Positions 1 through 8,725 of a stretch of 64,000 bases of DNA are shown piece by piece; within the stretch, counting starts at the first letter, position 1; the number at the start of each line of letters is the position of its first letter. The notes under the pieces are model-generated. The model did not search any database. It was not told where the DNA came from and worked only from the letters and a program-made list of their open reading frames with translations. The translations under genes were made by a program, and so were the position numbers. Source of the DNA: UBA2287 sp964479665 (GTDB taxonomy: Bacteria; Bacteroidota; Bacteroidia; Bacteroidales; Tenuifilaceae); contig CAYZNN010000012.1 in assembly GCA_964479665.1 (NCBI GenBank), positions 1-64,000 on the forward strand, given 5' to 3'.

Positions 1-63
1 CAGCGGTTGAAGACTTGGAATGGAAAACATAGGTACAATTACGGATAATCATATTACTTTTTA

Positions 64-825
64 TTATGCGTTTCTGAAAACATAGAATGAGCAGGCTTGC
101 GAAGTGGGTGTGATTTCCAAATCGTTAATATTTACGTGTGCGGGTCGTGTAATTACATAAAGAATTGCATCAGCAACATCATCGCCCGATAGGGGCTTTA
201 GGCCAATATATGGTTTTTTTGCTGCCTCCTCGTTTCCCTTGAAACGAACCAGCGAGAACTCGGTTTCGGCTAAGCCGGGCCGAATTTCGCTAACCTTAAT
301 CGAATGCTTTAGCAAATCTATTCGCATCGACTGCGAAAGGGCATGCACAGCATGCTTGCTGGCACAGTATACATTTCCGTTTTCGTAAACCTGAGTTCCG
401 GCAATGGAGCCAATGTTAACAATGTGGCCACTGCTTCTGCTAATCATAAAGGGAATTATGCGTTGGGTAATATACAGCAATCCTTTTATATTGGTATCAA
501 TCATTTGCTCCCAGTCGCTCAAACTTCCCTCCTGTATGGGATTAAGCCCCGCTGCCAAACCTGCGTTGTTTACTAGCACATCGATTGGTTGCCAAGCGCT
601 AGGCAGGCTGTCGATTGCCTTATCAACTTCCTGCTTATTCCTTATGTCGAAATTTAAGGGCAGAACTTTCTGATTGAACTTTCCTTCAATTTCAATTTTT
701 ATTTGGTTTAACAGCTCTTCTCTTCGGCCCGTTAAAATAAGGCTAAATCCATTTTTGGCCAGCAATAAAGCGGTTGCTTTACCAATTCCCGAGGTTGCTC
801 CGGTTATTAGGGCTATTTTGTTCAT
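64..825 (-). CDS. SDR family NAD(P)-dependent oxidoreductase
   Basis: A 253-residue classical short-chain dehydrogenase, the usual family length. It starts with the Rossmann nucleotide-binding loop TGATSGIG (residues 8-15), has the NNAG motif (about residue 87) and the catalytic Tyr-x3-Lys as YCASK (about residues 153-157), with the catalytic Ser in GSIAG upstream. The overall pattern is closest to the YdfG / serine 3-dehydrogenase subgroup, which oxidises small hydroxy acids or reduces malonic semialdehyde with NADP(H); the true substrate cannot be read from sequence. It is cytosolic, with no signal peptide. It is transcribed alone, away from an AT-rich 436-bp gene-free stretch. Family assignment is sure; the substrate is not. 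Confidence 0.93.
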   Translation of the reverse strand: MNKIALITGATSGIGKATALLLAKNGFSLILTGRREELLNQIKIEIEGKFNQKVLPLNFDIRNKQEVDKAIDSLPSAWQPIDVLVNNAGLAAGLNPIQEGSLSDWEQMIDTNIKGLLYITQRIIPFMISRSSGHIVNIGSIAGTQVYENGNVYCASKHAVHALSQSMRIDLLKHSIKVSEIRPGLAETEFSLVRFKGNEEAAKKPYIGLKPLSGDDVADAILYVITRPAHVNINDLEITPTSQACSFYVFRNA

Positions 826-1261
826 AAAGCTATCTACAAAAAATTAGACTCAAAGTTAAACATAATTTTGGCTGAACAATAAAAGGTTAAATATTCATTA
901 GATATATGAATATCAGCTAATAGAGTAGGTTATGTGTTAAAATTACAATACGATAAAGTGGAAAAAATAACTATAAAAGATATATTGATTAAGTAAAAAA
1001 AATACAATTACGTATTGAATGTATTAAATTGTGTTTTTATTTGTGCTTGTTAAATTTTACAGTCTGGCCAATTTGGACTTACTATCAATAGTCTTTTCTT
1101 TGTCCGCTATGGCTAATTAAACCTTATGCCAATTTGTAAAATTAGCATGCTTTAGTTAATAAAACATTTTGCATTTGTTGTAAAAGCATAGCGGACAAAC
1201 TCGAATACATTTCTATTTTTGCTCATTTAAGTAATCATAAATTCAAATTGATATTTGCAAT
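826..1261. other. Gene-free AT-rich stretch with a nested inverted repeat
   Basis: No open frame of coding character is seen on either strand between the divergent SDR gene and the beta-barrel-like gene. The stretch is strongly AT-rich. It contains a 13-bp perfect inverted repeat (TTTGTCCGCTATG at 1099-1111, its complement at 1187-1199) and, nested inside, GCTAATT (1112-1118) facing AATTAGC (1140-1146), so the 100 bases could fold into one long imperfect hairpin. A TAnnTTTG -7 element lies at 1214-1221. Confidence 0.6.
1214..1221 (+). promoter_or_regulatory. Putative -7 promoter element (TATTTTTG)
   Basis: The sequence matches the Bacteroidota -7 consensus TAnnTTTG and lies 41 bases before the ATG at 1262. 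No clear TTG -33 element is seen at the usual spacing, so this is a moderate call. Confidence 0.45.
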
Positions 1262-1894
1262 ATGTCGAAACTTGTTTTCAAGTATTTTTTCTTAATCTTA
1301 GTTTTTTTTGTTTCATTAATAGGAAATGCGCAAAATAACAAAGAAATAAGTTTAATTCTTACACCTCAATTTGGGATTGATCATAGTGACTCATTTGCAG
1401 GAACAACTCAGAGCGGAACGCGTGACTTTACTAACCATTATATAATTAAGTTAGATGCCCATAAAGATTGGTATGGAGCAACTATTTTTTATAGTATTTT
1501 TAAAAATTCTTATCTGGTTTATGGGCATTATGAAGGTGATTTATTGCCAACTATGGTTTCAGGTGATATAGGCGGGTTAGGAATTTTTGTGAAGCCAATA
1601 AAGTTAAAAAGATTCGAAATGCAGTTAAATCTGGGTCTACTTTACAGAGGCATGGATCAATTGCATTGGCATACTTATACAAAACATCCCAATGGACAAG
1701 TTACTGACATTGTGTATAAAAAAATTTCATCATTGGGCATTGGATATTATTGGGGAACATGTTTAAACTTTCCAATTAATAATAGAATAGGATTTAACAT
1801 GGATATACGACTCGATGATTTTGATGATAACCTAACTGGCCTATCAACTTTTTTTATAGCAAGTGCAGGAATTAGTATAAAAATTATCCCCTGA
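1262..1894 (+). CDS. Hypothetical secreted protein, probable outer-membrane beta-barrel
   Basis: I do not recognise a named family. The 210-residue product has a Lys-containing, very hydrophobic N-terminus ending in GNAQ (about residues 1-24), a typical Bacteroidota Sec signal peptide. The mature part alternates polar and hydrophobic residues with many Gly, Tyr and Phe, and ends in strand-like segments, as expected for a small outer-membrane beta-barrel. Codon usage is visibly more AT-rich than the housekeeping genes nearby. It is followed 65 bases later by a second protein of the same general design. Function unknown; the barrel is inferred from composition only. Confidence 0.7.
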   Translation: MSKLVFKYFFLILVFFVSLIGNAQNNKEISLILTPQFGIDHSDSFAGTTQSGTRDFTNHYIIKLDAHKDWYGATIFYSIFKNSYLVYGHYEGDLLPTMVSGDIGGLGIFVKPIKLKRFEMQLNLGLLYRGMDQLHWHTYTKHPNGQVTDIVYKKISSLGIGYYWGTCLNFPINNRIGFNMDIRLDDFDDNLTGLSTFFIASAGISIKIIP

Positions 1895-1959
1895 GTTCAT
1901 TACTAATTAGCCTTGCTATATAATTCATTAGTATACCTTTCTTTTTAAAAACATAAACT

Positions 1960-2583
1960 ATGAAAAAACTCTTAACTACTGCATTTTTGGTACTCACAAT
2001 GGCACCAATGTTTGCAAGTGATACGTTAATAAACAACCAAAAGCATAGTCAATTAAACTACCTAACCGGTGGTTTTGGGTATTTTGCCAATATTGGGGGA
2101 ATGGGCCTATTCGAAAATATGTCTGATATTATGCACGGTAATACAATTTGGGTTGAGGTTGGTAAGACAATGAATAATAATTTTCGAATTGGTTTAAGAG
2201 CCGCTTATGCTACCACAACCGATGTGCTAGACAATAAGTGGCCACTTTTTGAAGGAAATTTGAGGCCAAGTGTTTATATGCATTTTACATTAGCTTTATC
2301 TCGACCCTTTTCAATTGGGCAAAATCAAAAAATTAGTATTGGGTCCGGTATTGTTTTAATTAGAAATCACTTAATATCTCCTCATGTATGGGTAACTAAT
2401 AACATTGTATATGCCTCGCTTAGTAGTGAACAGTTTTGGGATATGGCATTGGATGCAACACTAGATTACAAGTATGAGTTTAAAAGTGGTTTTTATCTAG
2501 GATTACGAGCTTCGAATTACATCGTATGGGGCATGGGGCCTGAAGGATTCACAATAACACCAACTATAGGTGTAAGTTTTTAG
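1960..2583 (+). CDS. Hypothetical secreted protein, probable outer-membrane beta-barrel
   Basis: A 207-residue protein with a clear signal peptide (MKKLLTTAFLVLTMAPMFAS, cut near residue 20). The rest is rich in Gly and aromatic residues with amphipathic strand-like runs, and ends in Phe (final residues GVSF), the usual BAM-type C-terminal signal of a barrel. It sits 65 bases after the previous gene in the same direction and shares its AT-rich codon use, so the two may be co-transcribed and of common foreign origin. No named family is recognised. Confidence 0.7.
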   Translation: MKKLLTTAFLVLTMAPMFASDTLINNQKHSQLNYLTGGFGYFANIGGMGLFENMSDIMHGNTIWVEVGKTMNNNFRIGLRAAYATTTDVLDNKWPLFEGNLRPSVYMHFTLALSRPFSIGQNQKISIGSGIVLIRNHLISPHVWVTNNIVYASLSSEQFWDMALDATLDYKYEFKSGFYLGLRASNYIVWGMGPEGFTITPTIGVSF

Positions 2584-2695
2584 ATAGTCTAGTAATGATA
2601 ATGTGCTAATAGTTTTTGTTTTTTAGTTTTTTATGGAACAAAAATTCATTAATTAAAACAATTTTTCTGAGTTTTGCGTTTATCTCAGAAAAAAT

Positions 2696-3853
2696 ATGAA
2701 CAACTTCGATTATTACAATCCGGTAAAAATTCTGTTTGGAGAAGGTCGCATTGAGGCAATTTCGACCGAGATTCCTGCAAACGCAACCGTTATGCTAGCC
2801 TTTGGCGGCGGGAGTATTAAGAAGAATGGCGTTTACAATGCTGCTATAAAAGCCCTGAGTGGCTTTAGGGTTGTTGAGTTTTGGGGAATTGAGCCCAATC
2901 CAAAATTCGAAACGCTTATGAAGGCGGTCGGTTTGGCACGAAAAGAGAAGGTCGATTTTATTTTGGCAGTTGGAGGAGGATCGGTAATCGACGGTACCAA
3001 GTTTATTGCAGCAGCCATCCCCTTTAAGGGCGACGAGTGGAAAATTGTTCGGGGAGGATGCGAAGGGGCAATTGTTTCGGCAATTCCTTTCGGAACCGTA
3101 TTAACGCTGCCAGCAACCGGATCGGAAATGAACTCGGGGGCAGTAATAAGCCGCAGCGAAACTTCCGAAAAATATGCCTTTGGCAGTCCGCTGGTTTACC
3201 CAAAGTTTTCAGTACTCGACCCAACTTACACCTACTCGTTACCACGCCATCAGGTGGCCAATGGAATAGTCGACGCTTTTGTTCATGTAACCGAGCAGTA
3301 CTTAACCTACCCAGCCAATGCACCGGTACAGGATCGTTGGGCCGAAGGGATTCTGCAAACGCTAATCGAAATTGGGCCAAAGGCAATTGAACAGCCAAAC
3401 GACTACGAAACCCGTGCAGCATTCATGTGGACCTGCACCATGGCGTTGAATGGAATAATTTCGGTTGGAGTGCCTACCGATTGGGCAACGCATATGATTG
3501 GGCATGAACTTACCGCTTTCTTTGGCCTCGATCATGCTGTTACATTAGCCATTGTGTTGCCAACGCTGCTGCTCGAAACATCGGATGAGAAACAGGAGAA
3601 GTTGCTGCAGTATGCCGAAAGGGTTTGGGGAATCCTTTCGGGCAGCGATGAGGAAAAGGTAAGCATGGCCATTTCGAAAACCAACGATTTTTTCCGCGCA
3701 TTGGGAGTGAAAACCAGTTTAACTAGTTACGGGGTAACACCCGACCAAGTAAAACCTATTGTAGATAGGTTTGCTCAGCGTGGCTGGAAACTGGGCGAAA
3801 ACCGCAGCATTGATGCCGAGCGGGTTGAAAGGATTTTGTTGGGATGTTTTTAG
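2696..3853 (+). CDS. Iron-containing alcohol dehydrogenase (YqhD/BdhA-like)
   Basis: A 385-residue group III metal-dependent alcohol dehydrogenase, full length for the YqhD / butanol dehydrogenase branch. The N-terminal NPVKILFGEG block and the nucleotide-binding GGGSVIDGTK block (about residues 94-103) are typical; this branch normally uses NADPH to reduce aldehydes. Metal-ligand regions are visible as the FVHVTEQY block near residue 200 and HMIGHELTAFFGLDHA near residues 265-280. It is cytosolic and acts in aldehyde detoxification or fermentative alcohol formation. It stands alone between an AT-rich stretch and a bidirectional terminator shared with the convergent DPP III gene. Exact substrate unknown. 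Confidence 0.93.
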   Translation: MNNFDYYNPVKILFGEGRIEAISTEIPANATVMLAFGGGSIKKNGVYNAAIKALSGFRVVEFWGIEPNPKFETLMKAVGLARKEKVDFILAVGGGSVIDGTKFIAAAIPFKGDEWKIVRGGCEGAIVSAIPFGTVLTLPATGSEMNSGAVISRSETSEKYAFGSPLVYPKFSVLDPTYTYSLPRHQVANGIVDAFVHVTEQYLTYPANAPVQDRWAEGILQTLIEIGPKAIEQPNDYETRAAFMWTCTMALNGIISVGVPTDWATHMIGHELTAFFGLDHAVTLAIVLPTLLLETSDEKQEKLLQYAERVWGILSGSDEEKVSMAISKTNDFFRALGVKTSLTSYGVTPDQVKPIVDRFAQRGWKLGENRSIDAERVERILLGCF

Positions 3854-3874
3854 GTAAGGAGTTTTAAAATGCAA

Positions 3875-3915
3875 TAGGGCAATGGCTTTTCGGTTAAAAA
3901 AAAGCCATTGCCCTA
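3875..3915. terminator. Bidirectional stem-loop terminator
   Basis: A 16-bp perfect stem (3875-3890 pairing with 3900-3915) with a 9-base loop lies between two convergent genes. The arms end in TTTT and AAAA, giving a T-rich exit on both strands, so it can stop both the alcohol dehydrogenase and the DPP III transcripts. Confidence 0.85.
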
Positions 3916-3965
3916 TAAATTTTCTTACGCTAATTCAACGTTGGTAAATACGAGTACTTTTCGGA

Positions 3966-5966
3966 CTACTCTTTCATTTGCTCAACGTAGCTACTGGGGT
4001 ACTCAACTTTTACATCAACAATAGCATTGTTCTTGTAAACAGGTACAAGCTTTGGATTCACAAATCCTGCGTAGGGCGCAAGGTTGAGCTTCGCATAGCG
4101 GTCGAGAACCTCACGGTGAAGCTCGCGGTAAACTTTTACAGCATATTTCTCAACCAATTTTTTGCCTGCTTCAAAATCGCCAGTGCTCTTAATGCGCTGC
4201 ACTTCGCGAAGCAAGGTTCCAAACAGTTCGCGCAGCTGATTATGGTCGTTTATTACAAAGTAGGTTTTGCCATTGCGAGTTTTGCGCTCAATTACATTGT
4301 TGGCTTCCCCTTTTTCGAAGCACCAGCGTGCAATTAACTGGCGGTTACGCATGTGAGCTTGCTCAATATCTTTTCCAAATTCAATGCGGGTCAGCTGGGT
4401 CATAATTCCGTTGCGAATGTAGCTGTTGTACTCAGCAATACCCACTTCAATGCTTGGCATTATGCCTAGTTCAACCATTTTAGGGTCAAGAATGCAGTAA
4501 AGAGCAAACAGGTCGGCGCGAACCTCTTCGAGAACCGATCCGTAGTTCTTCAATTCGTCGCCAACGGTTCCGGGTGCAAGCTGCCCGCTGCCATGTCCAA
4601 GGCACTCGTGAAGGTCGGTGTGTAGGTTGCCAGCCAATGCGCCATGCTTTTTGTTAAGTTCAATCTCTTCGGTGTTCCATGCAAATTCCTCTAGCATACC
4701 GCTTCCTGCAGCAGCCATGTCGTAGGCGTAGGTAATGTTCTCCAGGGTAACGCTTTTTGAACCATGGTCGCGACGAATCCAGTCGGCATTGGGCAGGTTA
4801 ATACCAATGGGCGTGGCGGGATAGCAATTGCCACCCAGTTGGGCAACGGTAATAACCTTGGCGGTTACGCCTTTTACCTCCTTCTTTTTAAACTCGTTGT
4901 TAATGGGCGAGTTGTCTTCGAACCACTGTGCGTTGTCGCTAATAATTACAGTGCGCTTTGTAGCTTCTTCGTCCTTAAAGTTTACAACGGCCCCCCACGA
5001 AGCCTTATAGCCAAGAGGATCACCATAAACTTCGATAAACCCGTTAACAAAGTCGATTCGCGAGTCGAGGTCGTTAACCCAAAGTACATTGTATTTGTCG
5101 AAATCGCGTAGGTTCCCCGATTTGTAGTAGGCAATGAGCGTTTCGATAACCTCTTTCTGTTTGTCGTTTTCGGCAACCGAAGCCGCTTTTTCGAGCCAGT
5201 AAACTATTTTTTCGATAGCGGCACCGTACATGCCATCAACTTTCCAAACCTTTTCAACCACAACGCCATTCTCTTTTGTTAGTTTGGAGTTTAATCCGTT
5301 GGAAATGGGTTGGGGATCGTTGGGGTCGACCATTACCCTATAAAATGCTTCGGCTTCACCTTGGGTTAGCCCCTCGTAATAGTTATTGGCCGATGATGCC
5401 ACTAGGTCGACTCCAGCAGACTGATTAACCCTTTTTGCTGCAATGTTCGGGTCGAAAATAATGGGTTTTAGCATTGCAATCAGCTTGCTTTTTGTACCCA
5501 TTTCGGTTGGGAAAAGATTTTCGGGGGTGTTGGCGACCAGTACATCGAAGTACTCGGTATTGAAACCGGGTAAAAACTTGTTGTTTGAGTAGTGATGATG
5601 GATTCCGTTCGGAAACCAAACGCGTTTCAGGTACACCATAAACTCGTTCCATTCGGGAGCGCTGCGATCGCCATCGAAACCATTGTTTATTGCTTCGAGG
5701 GTTCGGCGAATGGCCATATTGTACTTAAAGTTCTGGTCGAAGATTATATCCCGACCGCAAAGCGCAGCTTCAGAGAGGTAGTAAACCAGTTCTTTCTGTT
5801 TTGGGGTAAGTTCTTCCCAGCCAGGAATTTGGTAACGAAGCATTCTGATATCGGCAAACTGATCGATTTGCCAAGCGAATTCGTCCTGTTTGTTGGCCTT
5901 TTTATCGGCGCATCCTGCCATTCCTAAAATGGCTGCTGTTGCAATTAACATGTATAAATAATTCAT
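3966..5966 (-). CDS. Dipeptidyl-peptidase III family zinc peptidase (M49), lipoprotein
   Basis: A 666-residue M49 peptidase that removes dipeptides from the N-terminus of oligopeptides. The zinc motif is HECLGH (residues 453-458) and the third ligand motif is EEVRAD (480-485), matching the family's HExxGH and EExR(K)AE(D). The N-terminus is a lipoprotein signal with lipobox GMAGC, so the enzyme is probably anchored in the envelope, as in other Bacteroidota homologues, where it would process peptides taken up from outside. It is divergent from gldF; the 311 bases between them contain a dispersed repeat. Family and active site are certain; the cellular role is inferred. Confidence 0.94.
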   Translation of the reverse strand: MNYLYMLIATAAILGMAGCADKKANKQDEFAWQIDQFADIRMLRYQIPGWEELTPKQKELVYYLSEAALCGRDIIFDQNFKYNMAIRRTLEAINNGFDGDRSAPEWNEFMVYLKRVWFPNGIHHHYSNNKFLPGFNTEYFDVLVANTPENLFPTEMGTKSKLIAMLKPIIFDPNIAAKRVNQSAGVDLVASSANNYYEGLTQGEAEAFYRVMVDPNDPQPISNGLNSKLTKENGVVVEKVWKVDGMYGAAIEKIVYWLEKAASVAENDKQKEVIETLIAYYKSGNLRDFDKYNVLWVNDLDSRIDFVNGFIEVYGDPLGYKASWGAVVNFKDEEATKRTVIISDNAQWFEDNSPINNEFKKKEVKGVTAKVITVAQLGGNCYPATPIGINLPNADWIRRDHGSKSVTLENITYAYDMAAAGSGMLEEFAWNTEEIELNKKHGALAGNLHTDLHECLGHGSGQLAPGTVGDELKNYGSVLEEVRADLFALYCILDPKMVELGIMPSIEVGIAEYNSYIRNGIMTQLTRIEFGKDIEQAHMRNRQLIARWCFEKGEANNVIERKTRNGKTYFVINDHNQLRELFGTLLREVQRIKSTGDFEAGKKLVEKYAVKVYRELHREVLDRYAKLNLAPYAGFVNPKLVPVYKNNAIVDVKVEYPSSYVEQMKE

Positions 5967-6032
5967 TATTAATGATATAGGTTTGAAACGAAAGGTTGTT
6001 TAATTCTGCAAAGGAAATAAATGGTTTTTGGG

Positions 6033-6168
6033 TTAATGTAAACTGAAGACCGAGGTTCGAAGTCTGAAGTGAGAAGTTGGAAGACGGTAGTGATGCGAAT
6101 TCAACCATCAACTAACAACTATCAACTAAGCTGACAACTGACCCTTCGGGAGACTCAGGGCAAGCAAC
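6033..6168 (+). repeat. Dispersed intergenic repeat, copy A
   Basis: About 136 bp that reappear in opposite orientation at 21781-21951 with only a few substitutions. The copy there is longer because short internal units (AAGTCTG, ACCATCA, AACTATCAACT-like) are present in extra tandem copies. The repeat begins TTAATGTAAACTGAAG and ends GGGCAAGCAAC and has no coding capacity. Confidence 0.85.
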
Positions 6169-6248
6169 AGAGAACTGACAACCGACAACCGACAACAGAA
6201 AACATACATCCTAGTAACAACCTTCATCCATTACTTCGATTAAAATGC

Positions 6249-6256
6249 TATTTTTG
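6249..6256 (+). promoter_or_regulatory. Putative -7 promoter element of gldF
   Basis: TATTTTTG matches the TAnnTTTG consensus and lies 21 bases before the gldF ATG. No convincing -33 TTG is seen. Confidence 0.45.
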
Positions 6257-6277
6257 CATACTTAAACTTGTTGTGCT

Positions 6278-7009
6278 ATGTACGCTATTTTTGTTAAGGA
6301 ACTTAATAACTTTTTTGCATCGCTTACGGGTATTATCGCTGCCGTTTTCTTTCTGGTTATAAATGGGTTATTTATTTGGGTATTCCCGGGCGAACTCAAT
6401 GTGCTCGATAGCGGTTATGCTACACTCGAAACTATGTTTATAATTGCTCCATGGGTATTTCTTTTTCTAATTCCGGCCATAACCATGCGAACCATTGCCG
6501 ATGAGAAACGAACCGGAACCATTGAACTGCTCCATACCCGACCCATTACCGATATGCATATTTTGTTGGGCAAGTATTTTGCCTCCATTTTACTGGTTGT
6601 AATAATTCTACTGCCTACACTCGTCTTTTTCGTTTCAATCAGTTGGCTCGGCAATCCTACCGGGAATATCGATACGGGAGCTACCTGGGGTGCACTAATT
6701 GGTCTGTTCTTTCTGGCCTCAAGCTATGCGTCAATCGGTATTTTTTCGTCTGCAATAACCGATAATCAGATTGTGGCATTCATTGCTGCGGTGGTTGTAT
6801 CGTTCTTTTTTTACTTGGGAATCGAATCGATTGCTGCGGTGCAAGTTTTCAAAAAAGTGGAATTTATTTTCATTAACCTTGGAATAAATGAGCATTACCG
6901 CTCGTTGAGTCGGGGTGTAATCGATTCGCGCGATGTGGTGTATTTTGTTTGTCTTTCAGCATTTTTCCTCCTTTTGGCTCGTTTGGTCCTAAAAACTAGA
7001 AAGTGGTAA
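6278..7009 (+). CDS. gldF: ABC transporter permease GldF (gliding-motility-associated type)
   Basis: A 243-residue integral membrane protein with about six hydrophobic segments and the DEKRTGTIELLHTRPI block typical of GldF/NosY-type ABC-2 permeases. In Flavobacterium, GldF and GldG form an ABC transporter with the ATPase GldA that is needed for gliding; homologues are widespread in non-gliding Bacteroidota. The gldG gene follows after 10 bases, so they form one transcription unit. No gldA-like ATPase gene is in the window, so the ATPase must be encoded elsewhere. The family is sure; a role in motility is not shown. Confidence 0.9.
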   Translation: MYAIFVKELNNFFASLTGIIAAVFFLVINGLFIWVFPGELNVLDSGYATLETMFIIAPWVFLFLIPAITMRTIADEKRTGTIELLHTRPITDMHILLGKYFASILLVVIILLPTLVFFVSISWLGNPTGNIDTGATWGALIGLFFLASSYASIGIFSSAITDNQIVAFIAAVVVSFFFYLGIESIAAVQVFKKVEFIFINLGINEHYRSLSRGVIDSRDVVYFVCLSAFFLLLARLVLKTRKW

Positions 7010-7019
7010 TTTTTTATTT

Positions 7020-8720
7020 ATGGCTAATTCAATAAAAAGAAGAGATATTCAGGAGTTTGTTATTGCAACGGCAACCCTGCTGCTTATAGGGTATATTTCT
7101 ACCTTTGTTTTCTTCCGAATCGACCTGACCTCGGAGGGAAGGTACACGCTAAGCCCTGTAACTAAGCAAACCCTTACTCAAATGCCTGATTTGGTTCATG
7201 TGGCCGTTTATCTCGATGGCGACCTTCCAATTGGTTTCAAGCGTATGCGGCGGTCGTTGAAAGAAATTCTTGAAGAGTACCACGTGTATGGCAAGAAAAA
7301 ATTCCAATTTCAGTTTGTTAATCCCTCGGAGTCGGCAAATTTGAAGGAGCGCGATGTGGTTTATAAGGGATTGGTTGACAAGGGACTATTGCCCACAAAT
7401 GTTCAGGAGCGCGATACTAAGGGGGGGGCATCGCAACGAATTGTTTTCCCCGGAGCCATAATAAGCCATCAAGGTAAGGAACTTGCCGTTAATTTACTAA
7501 AGAACAACCCGACTCTTTCGGGCGACGAGAACATAAACCTCTCGGTTCAGGCCTTCGAATTTGCTTTAACCAGCGCTATTCAAACCCTTTTGCAGGATGA
7601 GAAGCCCAAATTGGCCTTTATTCATGGACATGGTCAGTTCGACGAGTTTGAAACGGGCGATATTGCTCGGGAATTGTCCGAAAAGTTCGAAGTTCACAGA
7701 GCGATTCTTGGTGGCGAGGTTGGAGGGTTAACGCCCTACTCGGTTGCTATTATGGCTGGTCCAACAGAAAGCGTATCCGAAGCCGATAAGTTAGTGATTG
7801 ACCAATACATAATGAATGGCGGAAGGGTGCTGTGGCTGGTCGATGGTGTTTCGGTAAGTATCGATAGCCTTTCAAAAGGGGCTACCACATTGGCTTTCCC
7901 CAATGAGCACAACCTAGAAGATATTCTATTTCGCTATGGGGTTCGAATAAACCCCTCGGTGCTACAGGATATGCAATGTGCTGTTATTCCAATAAACGTT
8001 TCGCTTCCCGGGCAGGATGCCCGTTTTGCTCCGGCACCATGGGTTTACTATCCTCTGCTCTCGGGCCCCATAAACCACCCTGTATCGCGTGGCCTCAACA
8101 TGGTATACAGCCGCTTTGCTAGCCCTATCGATACGGTTGGAGGCGATGCTCAGGTTAAAAAAACGGTACTTCTCCGAACCTCTGCTAATAGCAGGGTGCT
8201 CAACACCCCATTATTTGTAAACCTTCGACAAATTGAACAGAGCCCACTGGAGCGTGATTTCAATAGGCGAAATCTGCCCGTTGCTGTGCTGCTCGAAGGG
8301 CAGTTTGACTCGCCTTTCCGAAACAGGTTACTGAAATCGTTTAATAACGGAGTACCTTTTAATTTCAAGGGAACAAGCGGGTTTACCCGAATGATTATAG
8401 TATCCGACGCCGACATAATAAGGAACGAGGTAAGCCGTAGGGCCGATGGCGCTTATGTATCACCACTAGGGCTCGATCGTTTCACAAACCAAACTTACGG
8501 AAATAAGGAGCTTATTTTGAATATGGTTAATTACTTATCCGACGACCTAGGCTTAATGAATCTCCGTGCAAGAGATTTCAAACTGCGGCTTCTCGATAGA
8601 AAAAAAGTACTGGCAGAGAGGGCAAAGTGGCAAACCATTAACTTGTTTCTACCCTCAGCAATTATGCTAATTTTGGCGCTTGTTTGGGTTTATGTTCGGA
8701 AAAAACGTTACGCGCGATAA
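7020..8720 (+). CDS. gldG: Gliding-motility-associated ABC transporter component GldG
   Basis: A 566-residue protein with an N-terminal membrane segment (about residues 13-32), a large extracytoplasmic domain of the GldG / ABC_transp_aux type and a C-terminal membrane anchor (about residues 540-560) followed by RKKR. It is the partner of GldF, 10 bases upstream. The start at 7020 follows the gldF stop directly. The periplasmic domain resembles the IFT52-like auxiliary domain described for this family. Length agrees with GldG proteins. The transported substrate is unknown. Confidence 0.9.
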   Translation: MANSIKRRDIQEFVIATATLLLIGYISTFVFFRIDLTSEGRYTLSPVTKQTLTQMPDLVHVAVYLDGDLPIGFKRMRRSLKEILEEYHVYGKKKFQFQFVNPSESANLKERDVVYKGLVDKGLLPTNVQERDTKGGASQRIVFPGAIISHQGKELAVNLLKNNPTLSGDENINLSVQAFEFALTSAIQTLLQDEKPKLAFIHGHGQFDEFETGDIARELSEKFEVHRAILGGEVGGLTPYSVAIMAGPTESVSEADKLVIDQYIMNGGRVLWLVDGVSVSIDSLSKGATTLAFPNEHNLEDILFRYGVRINPSVLQDMQCAVIPINVSLPGQDARFAPAPWVYYPLLSGPINHPVSRGLNMVYSRFASPIDTVGGDAQVKKTVLLRTSANSRVLNTPLFVNLRQIEQSPLERDFNRRNLPVAVLLEGQFDSPFRNRLLKSFNNGVPFNFKGTSGFTRMIIVSDADIIRNEVSRRADGAYVSPLGLDRFTNQTYGNKELILNMVNYLSDDLGLMNLRARDFKLRLLDRKKVLAERAKWQTINLFLPSAIMLILALVWVYVRKKRYAR

Positions 8721-8725
8721 ACGCC

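Larger units (their letters stand above)
5967..6277. other. Gene-free stretch between DPP III and gldF
   Basis: It holds one copy of a dispersed intergenic repeat (6033-6168), a run of short CAACCGACAA-type repeats just after it, and a putative -7 element for gldF (6249-6256). No coding frame is supported. Confidence 0.7.

Noticed and set aside
1..63. Possible end of a plus-strand gene running in from the left edge
   Set aside because: Two frames are open for 9-15 codons before a stop, too short to tell coding from chance, so no feature is given.
343..673. Plus-strand frames opposite the SDR gene
   Set aside because: They are antisense shadows of a gene with clear SDR motifs and have no family features.
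3024..3422. Minus-strand frame inside the alcohol dehydrogenase gene
   Set aside because: Arg/Leu/Pro-rich shadow frame; the plus-strand gene is full length and well conserved.
6100..6210. CRISPR-like short repeats CAACTATCAACTAA / CAACCGACAA
   Set aside because: Repeats are only a few bases, tandem, without unique spacers of constant length and without cas genes.
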